Below, piece after piece: positions 12,649-22,684 of a DNA stretch of 64,000 nt; position 1 is the first letter of the stretch, and every line of letters starts with the position of its first letter. This DNA comes from Desmodus rotundus (lineage: Eukaryota > Chordata > Mammalia > Chiroptera > Phyllostomidae): NCBI RefSeq assembly GCF_022682495.2, contig NC_071391.1, positions 44,607,998 through 44,671,997 of the forward strand, in the 5' to 3' direction. Below the pieces are notes generated by a model. It saw nothing but the letters and a program-made list of their open reading frames with translations. It had not been told where the DNA came from and made no database searches. A program made the translations under genes and the position numbers.

Positions 12649-13466
12649 AAACTTCCTCTTCTGGGTAGTTAGCTTAGTGAAATATGTAAAGACAATATTT
12701 TTTGTATACATATATGAACATCTCAGTGCCTTTTTATAGGTCTATTTTCTTAAATGATATGTAAGTGAAATAAAAGAATTCTGAGTTTGTTTACACTATG
12801 GATATCTATTATGCTTGTATCTATGCATTTGAAATTGATAAGCAAAATGAAAGACCTTCGAGTTTGTTAAAGAAATATTTTTTTCTCTAATTAAATAAAA
12901 AGACAGTGACAGTGTAGGGTGAACATAGGATGGAGACCCCATAGAGAACATTTAGACACTTAATTTGAATGCATGGTTCTTCCCAGTCAATGGTTTTGAA
13001 CATTCTCTCACCTTATTTCCCATTTGTGCCATCTGTCAGTAACTGAGTAGAAGTTCATAAATCTATATGCAGCAGGGATAACCCAGTTTGTCTGACTGCC
13101 TGCAGCAGCAGAATTTAGCTAACATCCAGATTACCTTATTAACATTTTTTTACTTTGCACACCAAATTAAAGGAAAAGTATCATATCCTTATTTATTATA
13201 ATCACCATATGCTTATTGGTCTTTCATGATCTATGGTAACATCATTTGGGAAATCCCAATAGAAAAATCTTGTGTTTGCGACTGAGCATTGCTGGGGCCC
13301 CATCTCAGAGCTTAGTGCTGAGGAGCAAGTTTTCTTTTTTGTCTAAGGGGTTTCTTTCTTCTTCATTTATTACCATTGTTTCTCTTCCACTTCCTTGCTT
13401 TAGCAGGCCTTAAACAGCATTGCTTACTTCTGTTTATAAAGCAATACTATATCTACCTATGTACCG

Positions 13467-13655
13467 CAGTGATTCTCAGACCTTTGTTTGCATTAGAATC
13501 AGCTGAGGGCTTGTGAAACTACCAAACACTGGGCTTCAGTCCAAGAAATCCTAATTCAGTAGATTGGGGGTGCGCAGGATGATGGCTTTCATTTACTGCA
13601 AGTTCTGTGCTGCTCATGCCATTGCTGATGTCGAGTCCACTTTCAGAGCCACTAC
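13467..13655 (+). mobile_element. MER5A-like hAT MITE
   Basis: It begins CAGTGATTCTCAGACCTTTG and continues CATTAGAATCAGCTGAGGGCTTGTGAAACTACCAAACACTGGG, AATCCTAATTCAGTAGATTGGGGGTG, ending TTTCAGAGCCACTA. This follows the full MER5A consensus order, including the terminal inverted repeat CAGTG...CACTA. It is an ancient non-autonomous hAT-Charlie element, near full length at about 189 bp. Confidence 0.8.
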
Positions 13656-15707
13656 GTATATAGTCAACACAGAATAAAATTCCCCCAACCCCCAGTCAAG
13701 TACAAAGCAGTTTTCTTAAGTGATTGTGGCTCTAGAAGGTTGTCTCTGTTCTCTTAACTCTTTTATTTCTATTAAGGTTCCAGTTATTAAAGATACCTAT
13801 CTCCTAGTTATCTCACATGCTGGTAACCTGAGATTTTTCCCAATGCATCTCTTTACATTTCCTACCAATCACTCACTCACTCACCTATGCACCCACAGAT
13901 CATCAACTGCCTTGCTCCTTATTGCTGTTTGCTTTTTCTCCAATTACCCTCTTCTCAGAGAGCTGTTACCTAGTCTTAATCTAAAATAAAACCCCCTTTT
14001 CTTTCTACATTGCATTTTTAACATATTTCAAATAATATTGACTCATGTCTCCTTTATGTGGGGACCTTATTGTTAAATTTTTATTATAATTCTGGAATAT
14101 AGAACAGTGCCTAGGACAGTTTAATTCTGGAATGATAAGAGTATAAAAAGCAAATTAAAAGTGGCAATCATAAAAATTTCAGAAATAAGAATTTCTGGGA
14201 GTTTATAATTTACTTCAATTTAAGGCTAAGGCTTGTGAGTGTCTTGAGTCTGTTGGTAAATAGCTGACATTGGCCTTAAGTTACAAACAATAATGTCCAG
14301 AATAACAATTACTGAGTCCAAAATAATTATTTCCAGTCTTGGGTCATACTTCTATAATCCATGAAACTTTAGCGAAGTTATATACCTGAGTTCTTAACAA
14401 ATAATTTTATTAGTCTGGCAAAACAGACCTTCCATCCTCTGAGAATTGAGGTGCTTTAAAATGGCATGTGAAAATGATTTGTGAAGTGCTTTAAATGAAG
14501 TACAAAGGTAATGAATTATTGACTTTTTTACCTGCAAAAGTAAAAATGACAGAATTCATTCTTTCAAAGAGAGAATACTGGGTTGCATTCCACAAGACAT
14601 AGGAGAGGAAATGTGACAAAATAATGAGAAAATCAATGTTAACCAAAAAAACCCTCCAAATACATGATTAAATAAGATTCCTCAAAAATAAATTGTTATT
14701 CCTGATTACTGTTCTTTAATGTTTTGCATTTCTGGAACATTCTAGGAATTTTCTTCCTTTATAATTAGGAAGGAAAGTTTAAAGCTTTCAAATTGAGTTC
14801 TCCTTATTGTGTTCTAAAAGAAAAAATGAAACTCAAATAGATTAAATATAAGGAGGTAGTTATTTGACAGGCTCTGAAATGGTGGCCAAAGTTCAAGGGA
14901 CAGACCACAAGAAAGACAGATTTATAACCAGATTATTGTATTTCTCCGGAAACTACTTTACACGTGTATCAAAATCCTGATTTCTTGGCAAATACATGCC
15001 TTTTTTTCCTACTTTCTATAGTCTCATTAGAATAATGCTGAATAGTAATGGATAAGTTTTAGGGTAACTGTTCAATATTCTGTAAGTTAAGAATCATTCT
15101 ATTTATTGTTTCACATGAATAGTTTTATTGGAAAATGAATTGTATTCATATAAATCTCTAAAATTTTTGCCATAACTTTGTATTTTAAATTGTATGTGTG
15201 ATAAGAATTTTCTGTGTTCATGTAAGAGGTTGACATGAAATGAAGAATTATTTTGTGTTGTTTTATTATGAAAGATGTCTGTGCAAAATTCTCATAATCA
15301 CATACTGGAGAAACACCTATTGAAATACAATGTGAAAAAGAAACTTCAGGAAGTGAGGAACTTTGATTCTGGTTCCAAATCAAACACACTAACTACATTG
15401 AAAGCTAGAGTTCATTTCCCAAAATGTGTAATGTAGACTTGGGAGATTCTTAGTTCCTTTCAAGAGCTGTATTTCAAACTCTGATTTGGGGGTAAATTAT
15501 GTTGTGTGGCTGCTGAGACAGGCTCACACGTATGCAAGATTTCTTCAAATAATTCAGACACACCTTTTTAAAAGAACTCCCTATGTATGAATTGGGGAAA
15601 ATACTTGGGTAGATTACAAGGCCATGGCTATCATAGAAGCATTCTGGGAGGCTTTGCAGGGTCGTAGTTCACAGGACAGGCTCTGACACAGCAACTCTTT
15701 TGATTGT
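13656..15707. other. Intergenic DNA upstream of the second OR
   Basis: AT-rich with no supported gene or young repeat. The 5' untranslated exon and promoter of the second receptor may lie here, but I could not pick out a convincing donor site or promoter. Confidence 0.4.
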
Positions 15708-15709
15708 AG
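15708..15709 (+). other. Predicted 3' splice site of the second OR gene
   Basis: AACTCTTTTGATTGTAG ends in AG 47 bases before the ATG at 15757. A second candidate AG, after GTTCTGTTCATCC, is at 15749-15750. Either would start the coding exon. Confidence 0.45.
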
Positions 15710-15756
15710 GCCCTGTGAATACACATCTGCTTGGAGTTCTGTTCATCCAGGTCATC

Positions 15757-16710
15757 ATGTCAGACTCCAACAACAATGGCACCTCCTTCTTCCTAACAGG
15801 CCTCCCAGGCCTTGAGGCTGTGTACACCTGGCTCTCCATCCCTCTGTGTTCCATGTATGTGGCTTCTCTGGCAGGGAACAGCCTGATCCTCTGGGTGGTG
15901 AGGTCAGAGCCCTCCCTGCACCAGCCCATGTACTACTTTCTGTCCATGCTGGCAGTGACCGACCTGGGCTTGTCTGCCTCCACACTGCCCACCATGCTCA
16001 CCATCTACATGCTGGGTCTCAGGGAGGTGGCAGTGGATGTGTGCCTGGCCCAGCTCTTCTTCATCCACACCTTCTCCATCATGGAGTCCTCTGTGCTGCT
16101 GACCATGGCCTTTGACCGTGTTGTGGCCATCAGCAACCCCCTGCGCTATGGCACCATCCTCACAAGTCCCCGGATTGCCAGCTTGGGCCTGGCCATCACG
16201 CTGCGCAGTGTGGGTCTCCACATCCCGGCTCCCGTCATGTTGAAGAAGCTGCCTTACTGCCGCAATCGCCTGCTTTCCCACTCCTACTGCCTGCACCCCG
16301 ATGTCATGAAGCTAGCCTGTGCAGACACCCACATCAACAGTGCCTATGGTCTCTTCGTGGTGCTCTCCACGCTGGGTGTGGACGCAGTGCTCATCGTCCT
16401 CTCCTACGGGCTGATCCTCCATACAGTGCTGTCCATTGCCTCCAAGGCGGGGCGCCTCAAAGCCCTCAACACTTGTGTCTCCCACCTCTGTGCCGTGCTG
16501 CTCTTCTACATACCTATGATTGGCCTGTCCATGATCCATAGATTTGGGAGGTGGGCTTCCCCGTACAGCCGTGTACTGCTCTCCTATCTTCACTTTCTCA
16601 CTCCTCCAGTGCTTAATCCTGTGGTTTACACCATTAAGACCAAGCAGATCCGAATGAGGATGCTTCGTCTCTTCCGGTGGAATAGAAGTAGCATTAGACA
16701 CAAAGAATGA
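15757..16710 (+). CDS. Olfactory receptor, class I, OR51-type
   Basis: Intact 317-residue odorant GPCR. The frame stays open further upstream to 15700 but without an ATG (the first codon there is TTG), so the ATG at 15757 is taken as the start; it gives normal length and places the sequon N7-G-T in the extracellular N-terminus. Family marks: LPGLE at 16-20, HQPMYY at 55-60, Cys96, FFIHTF at 101-106, SHSYCLHPDV around 174-183, the full loop-2 cysteine set (168, 178, 188), HRFG at 261-264 and PPVLNPVVYTIKTKQIR in TM7. The G-protein motif reads DRV (120-122) instead of DRY, followed by AIS where most OR51 genes have AIC. The exon is much more GC-rich than its surroundings, especially at third codon positions, which explains the long antisense open frames over it. 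The closest relative in the window is the receptor at 5361. Confidence 0.94.
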   Translation: MSDSNNNGTSFFLTGLPGLEAVYTWLSIPLCSMYVASLAGNSLILWVVRSEPSLHQPMYYFLSMLAVTDLGLSASTLPTMLTIYMLGLREVAVDVCLAQLFFIHTFSIMESSVLLTMAFDRVVAISNPLRYGTILTSPRIASLGLAITLRSVGLHIPAPVMLKKLPYCRNRLLSHSYCLHPDVMKLACADTHINSAYGLFVVLSTLGVDAVLIVLSYGLILHTVLSIASKAGRLKALNTCVSHLCAVLLFYIPMIGLSMIHRFGRWASPYSRVLLSYLHFLTPPVLNPVVYTIKTKQIRMRMLRLFRWNRSSIRHKE

Positions 16711-17449
16711 AATTGAAATCTTCACTGGACATAAGAAAGGCAGGGTGATGCTCTTGCCATGCTTGCAGCTTAATCAATGATTTAGTACCTGGCAAATTAC
16801 ACAGAGAACCCATTAAATTAAGACTCCATCCTCATTCTCAGTAACTTCACTCTCTAATGATTAGATATAATCCCCATATTCATCTTTGTTTTATTAAAAA
16901 CATACTTACTGAGCACTTGCCCTATATTCTGAAGTCTGCTAAAATCTAGAGATCAAAAGAGAATTAAGTTGCTGCCTCAGTTTTGAAAGTGAATTTGATA
17001 ATTACTTTATTATGATTGAAGATTACACAATCATGTACAATTACTTAGGGGAATAGTAACAGTTTTAAAAAATCTAACCCTTTCATTATTGTTGGTGGAA
17101 GGGGAAGAAGAGGCTGGCATTGTAGTTGTTCATTCAGAGATAAGACCCTTGGCATATTTGCATTTCCAGTTAAATATCACCTCCAGAAATTGTTTTTGCT
17201 GTGTTAGCCACAGCATCAGTTGAGTATAATATTGTATTTTGCACAAAAATGGTTTTCAGTATTTGCTAAATGAGTGAAAATAATCATGTAGTTATAATTT
17301 GCTGAAAAAGTTTGTAGTCAATTCGAAATGTTTATTAGGAGAGGGAATGTAAGGTATAAAAATGTGAAGATAAGATTTTCAAAATGCTTCTTGACTGTTA
17401 AGCAGAGCACCCAGAGATTTTTGCTGTTCTTCCTTCTTACATAATAGAA
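16711..17449. other. 3' flank of the second OR, nothing assigned
   Basis: AT-rich sequence with possible ATTAAA polyadenylation signals shortly after the stop (near 16813 and 16893). No gene or clear repeat. Confidence 0.4.
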
Positions 17450-17632
17450 AAATGATGGGTGAACAAGGGGTAGGGGAGTATAGTCAATAATATTATATTA
17501 AAGTTTGCAGGTAAGATATCACATTCTGTGTTATAATAATGTCAAATCACTATCTTGTGCACCTGAAACTAATATAACTAATAAAAGATTATATACCAAC
17601 TATACTCAAATAAATGTTAAAAAAAAAAAAAC
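17450..17632 (+). mobile_element. Old L1-type 3' end with poly(A)
   Basis: CACTATCTTGTGCACCTGAAACTAATATAACTA and CCAACTATACTCAAATAAATG followed by a run of A matches the 3' terminus of older laurasiatherian L1 copies. A related tail is at about 41870-42008. Confidence 0.55.
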
Positions 17633-17639
17633 GTGGTAG

Positions 17640-18060
17640 AACAACTACTCTGCTCTTTGAATCGCTAATCATTGGCCAGAATCACCAAGTAAGAAAAAAT
17701 CACAAGAATGAAAAAAATATGTGTTAATTCACCATTAGTTGGAAACCAAACTTCTAACAACTTATGCATCCTGAATGCAACTCAATACTCAACAGCAAAT
17801 GAAATAATTATTTTCAGAATAAAATATGTACATGTTTTTTTATTATTACTGTCATTAAGAATAATGGTAATTTTTGTTAAAAAACCTACTATTTGGCTTC
17901 CTTACTTATAACCATTTACAAGCAGTAGCTTAGTATACTATAGGGAGAGATGTGGGCCAAAACTTGTTGCTTGATAGCTATGATAATATCCATGGAAGAT
18001 AAAAACACAATGAGTAGTGCAGCCAGCTTTCTATTCTGGAAGAATTCACTGGAGCACGGC
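17640..18060. other. Intergenic DNA, nothing assigned
   Basis: AT-rich, no supported gene. Part of the 5' untranslated sequence of the SPTSSB retrocopy may begin near its right end. Confidence 0.35.
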
Positions 18061-18382
18061 AGTTGGACTCAAGTTTGCACGGGAGGATTTTCCTTTTGTC
18101 CATAATTAATCTCCATAATCAGTCTGGCAGAACTGGAGTTTTGGCAGTAGTGCAGATAGCTGGACCAAATACCCAGCTCTGGGATGCTGAGAGAAATGCC
18201 AAAGCGTGGGTGCTCACCTAAGTTGCAGGGAGAAACACCCAACCAGAAGATGAAGAAACAGCAACTCAGGGAGGAGAAGTAACCCAGGATCATTCTGTGG
18301 AGGAGCAAGGACAAGAATCCAAGTCTGGATCCCGCCCCCCACCCAGGCAGGATGGACTTTCTGCAGCCTGAACGCACCAACC

Positions 18383-18611
18383 ATGGATTTCAGGTGTGTG
18401 AAGGACTATTTCTCCTGGCTCTACTACCAATACCAAATCATTAGCAGGTGTGCTGTCACGGATCCTTGGGAGCCATCCATATTCAATACCATCTTACTAA
18501 CCATTTTTGTTATGGTGGTGTATACTGCCTGTTTTTATTCCAGTCCACATCTGCCTGGTGTGGGAATTTTTCTCCAAAATGTGTGGCTATCACAGTAAAC
18601 TTTCAAATTGA
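18383..18611 (+). pseudogene. SPTSSB: Processed SPTSSB retrocopy, frameshifted
   Basis: The translation from the ATG at 18383 matches serine palmitoyltransferase small subunit B over its first 49 residues. This includes the hallmark [13 protein letters not shown] block, the short luminal segment ending in [13 protein letters not shown], and the start of the membrane helix (MVVYTA). The parent protein is a 76-residue ER membrane subunit that stimulates the SPTLC1/SPTLC2-3 enzyme in sphingoid-base synthesis. About two bases are missing near 18530-18532. The original frame then runs to a false stop at 18596-18598, while the rest of the protein ([12 protein letters not shown]) appears in the next frame and ends at the TGA at 18609-18611. 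Substitutions relative to human SPTSSB include Arg for Cys just after YQIIS. The mRNA-like flanks on both sides and the OR-cluster location point to retroposition; I did not find a clear poly(A) tail or target duplication. Not expected to make functional protein. Confidence 0.85.
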
Positions 18612-19423
18612 TTTTGTTTGCATTCTGTGACTTGGCATTGCATATGTCGATGCTTCTTACAACTTACTGTTTTAGGTGAATACTGTGTCTTCTCTCACTG
18701 TCTGACCAAAAAGGCTCTCACTTCGCTACACCCTCTTAACACCTTTCTTGAGATTTGAGATAGATTTCTCTTTAGATATTTTTGTTCATGTTACATTGCA
18801 TATCAGACCATAGATAATACAATGGCCCTACCCCACATACCATATTTTCTCAACTTAAATCTAAAACTTTAGATTTTAATTTTTAATCATGAAATTTTAT
18901 ATAATATTTTTCTGGAAAGGAGGCTCATATGAGAACTAACAGAATCATGTATAAAATGCTCCATTGATACTTACGCTATACTAAAGGAAATATATTTTAA
19001 AATTTGTCCATAGGCTACTGTCAAAAGTATCATACTCTTGTTTACAGTATAAAGATGTGAATAAATGACATGGGTCTTTAAAGTATTGTTTTTCACTAAA
19101 TTACTGATACCTAAAATTTTTTTACTTCAAGTGCAAAAGAATAGGCTGGAAGCAATTACCTCCTTTCAGACATGATTCATGAATTGTTTCAAATGCCTCT
19201 AAAAGTCTGGCTTTATAACAACTTAAAATCAACAATGTTGATTTTAGATACCCAGTAGGTACTATAATACAAAATAATTTTAAGTATAAGAAACAAAATA
19301 TAATCAAACTAAATTCAGATGCTGTGACTTGTGATGTTGTCCTGCTTTCCAAGATGCTGGCCTGGGGGGAGGACAAAAGAAATTGCTTTTATTTTTCTGT
19401 GCTTTCACTCAGTAAAAGGGGGG
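18612..19423. other. Possible SPTSSB 3' UTR remnant and unassigned DNA
   Basis: The segment directly after the retrocopy stop is probably untranslated sequence of the copied mRNA, but its end is not visible. The remainder is AT-rich with no gene. Confidence 0.35.
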
Positions 19424-19500
19424 TAGCAATGGGGAGAAAATGCAGACAACTGTAATTGAATAACAATAAAAAATTTTTTAAGATAAATAAAAAAATAAAA
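19424..19500 (+). mobile_element. L1 3'-end fragment
   Basis: GTAGCAATGGGGAGAAAATGCAGACAACTGTAATTGAATAACAATAAAAAA is the bat L1 3' terminus with its A-rich tail. It is heavily 5' truncated. Confidence 0.75.
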
Positions 19501-20764
19501 CGGGGGTAGCATTGAACTACAAAAAGAAAAGCTAATAATAGGCTGGAATTAATATTCTACCAGCAGGAACTCAACAGCTCCAATTAAATGCCTTGATGTA
19601 GTGGCTCCTTTGCAGAGCAAAAATAAGATTACATTTCTTTCAAAGTATTTATCTTAAACACATTATAAGTTTTTAATTATACTGCTGAATCACACATGAA
19701 TGGCAAAGATAAATCATTGCAGTTGTTCTTTCCTCTCAATATATATTAATGTTAGTAATATTGGAAGGTAAAAATGTAAATAGTTCTTGGACGACATTTG
19801 TACTCTTTTTGTGTTATGAAAAGCAATTTTCAAAGAGAGCTAGAGAGAAAGATGTTTCTCATGCCAAATTAACTTGCATGTTTGCTAAAAAACAAACAAA
19901 CACATGGATTGAAGATAAACCATATCTGAACATTTGTTGAGTTTTGCAAAATAAATTAGGTTTAATTAAAAAAACACAATAATTATTAAAAAGTAAAAAT
20001 AAAGTTGGAAAGGTCAAATAGTCTAGTAGTCCCACACTCTTTGACAGACTCTGGGACATCATTAAACACTGAAAATAGTACGTACTAAAATTGCTAATGT
20101 TCCCCCAGTATTTACAGTAAGTGTAAACTTAAAGTCATGTATTTTTATAACATATCACCGAAGATATTCAATGCTAAATGTTTAATAAAATAAACATATT
20201 TAGTACTTCAAAGTAGCAACCTTCACTCTAAGTAAAATATCTTGAAAATTATTTTAAAGCTATAAGAAGGGACATTTGCATCTCTGCTGTATGAATTCTA
20301 GAGAGACATTCATTTATTTCTTCAACAACTAGTTGACAGTTACTATGCTCAATTCTGGACACAGAGAGTTTTAACAAAATGGGCATCCAAAAGAGATATG
20401 CCCCAACCTCCTGAACATTACCACACGTAGGTCAAAATGGGCTTTAAAAAAATCAAATACAGTAAAGTGGGTTGTCTAGAGATGTGTTGAAGGTTGAATT
20501 TTGTCAAATATTTTCAATGTAGTTCTAGTGGTGGTAGGAAAAAAATACCTATCCTGAATTGTAATATTTTGAATCCCCCAGATATTTCCCCAATACTTGT
20601 CATTCAAGTTTTATTTATGCTACTTCTTGAATCAGATATATAATATTCTAATTTTGTCATTGAACTATACTATTACAAGTTTTTCAAAATTTTCATTGTT
20701 ATTGCATTATTTGCACTGTCAAAATACTTATATGAATTTATATATTTATTTTTATTATATTCCA
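19501..20764. other. AT-rich intergenic DNA
   Basis: No gene supported. At about 20310-20410, TTCAACAACTAGTTGACAGTTACTATGCTCAATTCTGGACAC resembles the start of the ancient minus-strand LINE-like repeat also seen at 23845 and 51940. Confidence 0.4.
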
Positions 20765-20882
20765 TACTTTCCATACTTGATTGTAAGTTCCAAAAGGACA
20801 GAGACACTGTAAACTGTTCATCGCTTCTACGCTGATACTGTATACAGGGCTTACGAATAAATGAATGACTGAATAAATTAAT
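20765..20882 (+). mobile_element. L2 3'-end fragment
   Basis: GATTGTAAGTTCCAAAAGGACAGAGACACTGT leading to ACAGGGCTTACGAATAAATGAATGACTGAATAAAT follows the L2 3' consensus (a CTGTAAGCTCC...AGGGCAGGGAC core and a TGAATGAATAAA-type end). Ancient LINE remnant. Confidence 0.6.
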
Positions 20883-20889
20883 AAGCAAC

Positions 20890-21594
20890 ACCCCAAATTG
20901 CCTTGTAACTGGGATAAACTTTGTTTATATAATTTAGTTTGATAATGCAAATATATATGTTATAGTTGGAGCTATCACAGATATAGAGGGTTGAAGATAC
21001 ATTGTGACTCTTAGAATCATATTTTTCTGCTCTAATAAGCAAGTTTTCTATCATCACTGCTGAAAAAATATTCTTGGCAGAATCTTTCATTTGCATCATC
21101 AACCATGAAGGAATAGTGGTCTCCCAGGAGCCTGGGATCACCTGCTTCACAATGCTCTTCACTCCTCATAAATCTGAGCCTCCTGTCTCCCTGTACTATA
21201 ACGACTGGTAAGGAAGAGAGCGTTCCTGAGGCTGATTCAAGAGCAGCAGCACAGCAGCAGCCTAAGGTGTCACTGTCACCTGCTGTGTGTGGTGACAGTT
21301 GCTGAGAGAGACTAAAAGTCAATGAAATTAGTGATCTGATTTTCCTAAAACTGTTGGACATTGCCTTGCCTCTGTAACCTCTGAGATGTAATACTAAGAA
21401 GGTTCGCTGTGAAATTACCTTTTGCTGTGGCTTCTCCCAAAGACTTGAGCGGCCCAGGAATTCTACAACTGCTTTTACCTGTGCTGTGTTCTGAGTGGCT
21501 GTGCTATATTGGATCGTTCTCAATGACAACAGACAGTTTAAACAAAACTGTGAATAAATATTTATCATACTTTGAAAATTACCTTCAAATATTC
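20890..21594. other. Upstream region of OR51V1
   Basis: Contains a donor-like CTGGTAAGG (GT at 21208-21209), a perfect 9-bp inverted repeat ACTGTCACC/GGTGACAGT at 21272-21280 and 21291-21299, and candidate acceptors at 21442 and 21536. The plus-strand frame of OR51V1 stays open through the right part back to 21409. A 178-codon minus-strand frame overlaps this region but matches nothing I know. Confidence 0.35.
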
Positions 21595-22536
21595 ATGCCT
21601 GCTTCCTCTGCTTCTCCTCTCAATTCCTCGATATTCATTCTTACAGGATTCCCTGGCCTAGACCAGTACTCTCTCTGGTTTTCAATTCCTTTTTCCTCCA
21701 TCTATGCCATGGTTTTTCTGGGAAACTGCCTGGTGCTGCACGTGATCCGGACTGAGCCGAGCCTGCACCAGCCCATGTTTTACTTCTTGGCCATGCTGGC
21801 CCTCACTGACCTGTGCATGGGGCTGTCCACGGTGCACACGGTGCTGGGGATCCTGTGGGGGATCAGCCAGGAAATCAGCCTGGATGTCTGCATCGCACAG
21901 ACTTATTTTGTCCATGGTCTCTCTAGCACAGAGTCTGGAGTCCTTCTTGCCATGGCTTTTGATCGCTTTACTGCAATCTGCAATCCTCTGAGATACACAT
22001 CCATCCTGACTAATAGTAGAATCATTCATTTCATGGTGGCCATTGTGATGAGAAGTTCTGTGTCCATTCTTCCTGTCATCATCCGCTTGAAGTTCTTCCA
22101 TTACTGCCGCCCCCACGTACTCTCCCACTCTTTCTGCCTGCACCAGGACCTACTCCGGCTGGCCTGCTCCGACATCCGCTTCAACAGCTTGTATGCCTTG
22201 GTTCTGGTGATTTTTGCCTTGCTCTTAGATGCTGTCCTTATTCTCATCTCTTATGTTTTCATCTTGTATACAGTGCTGGCAGTTGCATCTCGGGAAGAGA
22301 GGCTCAAGTCTTTGCAGACCTGTGTTTCCCACATCTCTGCTGTTCTGGTTTTCTATATTCCCATCATCGGTCTCACCATGGTACACCGCTTTGGAAAGCA
22401 CCTCTCACCTTTGGTTCATGTTCTTATGGGAAACATTTATATTCTATTTCCACCCCTGATGAATCCAATAATCTATAGTGTAAAGACCCAGCAGATCCGA
22501 AGCAGGGTGAAGAAGTGGTTTTCATTGAAAATGTAG
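21595..22536 (+). CDS. OR51V1: Olfactory receptor OR51V1
   Basis: Recognised as the orthologue of OR51V1, the receptor next to the 3' end of the mammalian beta-globin cluster. Diagnostic strings are IPFSSIYAMV at 31-40, LTDLCMGLSTV at 70-80, GILWGI at 85-90, EISLDVCIAQ at 93-102, LSHSFCLHQDLLRLACSDIRFNS around 176-198, and GNIYILFPPLMNPIIYSVKTQQI from 279. The start chosen, ATG 21595, gives 313 residues with the sequon N10-S-S; an in-frame ATG at 21523 would give 337. The frame is open to 21409 but that codon is GTG. The G-protein motif reads DRF followed by TAIC. Cysteines 99, 171, 181 and 191 are all present. Patches of high GC (about 21720-21860 and 22105-22190) alternate with AT-rich coding sequence, as gene conversion could produce. 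A minus-strand L1 end begins about 30 bases after the stop, so the native 3' UTR is interrupted. Confidence 0.95.
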   Translation: MPASSASPLNSSIFILTGFPGLDQYSLWFSIPFSSIYAMVFLGNCLVLHVIRTEPSLHQPMFYFLAMLALTDLCMGLSTVHTVLGILWGISQEISLDVCIAQTYFVHGLSSTESGVLLAMAFDRFTAICNPLRYTSILTNSRIIHFMVAIVMRSSVSILPVIIRLKFFHYCRPHVLSHSFCLHQDLLRLACSDIRFNSLYALVLVIFALLLDAVLILISYVFILYTVLAVASREERLKSLQTCVSHISAVLVFYIPIIGLTMVHRFGKHLSPLVHVLMGNIYILFPPLMNPIIYSVKTQQIRSRVKKWFSLKM

Positions 22537-22565
22537 TGGAACCCTTGAATTTTATTCAGTAAAAT

Positions 22566-22684
22566 GTTGTTTTATTGTTGTTCAATTACAGTTGTCCCAA
22601 TTTTTCCCCTCTTACTCTCCCCTGCCCTGCCCACCCTCCTCCCCCACTCCCTTAGTCATTCCCCACCCTATTGTCCATTAAGGT
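22566..22684 (-). mobile_element. L1 3' end in the OR51V1 3' UTR
   Basis: TTTTATTGTTGTTCAATTACAGTTGTCCC followed by a C-rich strand (reverse complement of the G-rich L1 3' UTR) and ending near CCTATTGTCCATTAAGG. It lies antisense to OR51V1, 30 bases beyond its stop codon. Confidence 0.8.

Larger units (their letters stand above)
11026..13466. other. Intergenic DNA with minor repeats
   Basis: No gene is supported. It contains a short minus-strand L1 3' end at 11962-12030 and a CA microsatellite at 12615-12648, annotated separately. The remainder is AT-rich unique-looking sequence. Confidence 0.45.

Noticed and set aside
15700..15756. N-terminal extension of the second OR
   Set aside because: It begins at TTG and lies across predicted splice acceptors, so it is probably untranslated or intronic.
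15904..16296. 130-codon minus-strand frame opposite the second OR gene
   Set aside because: It is the antisense shadow of a GC-rich OR exon. Composition keeps stops rare; there is no family match.
18069..18380. 103-codon minus-strand frame before the SPTSSB copy
   Set aside because: It overlaps probable 5' UTR of the retrocopy in antisense and matches no known protein.
21032..21568. 178-codon minus-strand frame upstream of OR51V1
   Set aside because: The longest non-OR frame, but it matches no family I know, has no supporting promoter or splice context, and overlaps the likely 5' region of OR51V1. I treat it as chance, though a database search would be reasonable.
21409..21594. N-terminal extension of OR51V1 to 21409 or 21523
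   Set aside because: The 21409 codon is GTG. The ATG at 21523 is possible, but it adds residues unlike OR51V1, whereas 21595 gives the family's normal N-terminus.
21682..22143. 153-codon minus-strand frame opposite OR51V1
   Set aside because: Antisense shadow of a real coding exon with no recognisable domain.
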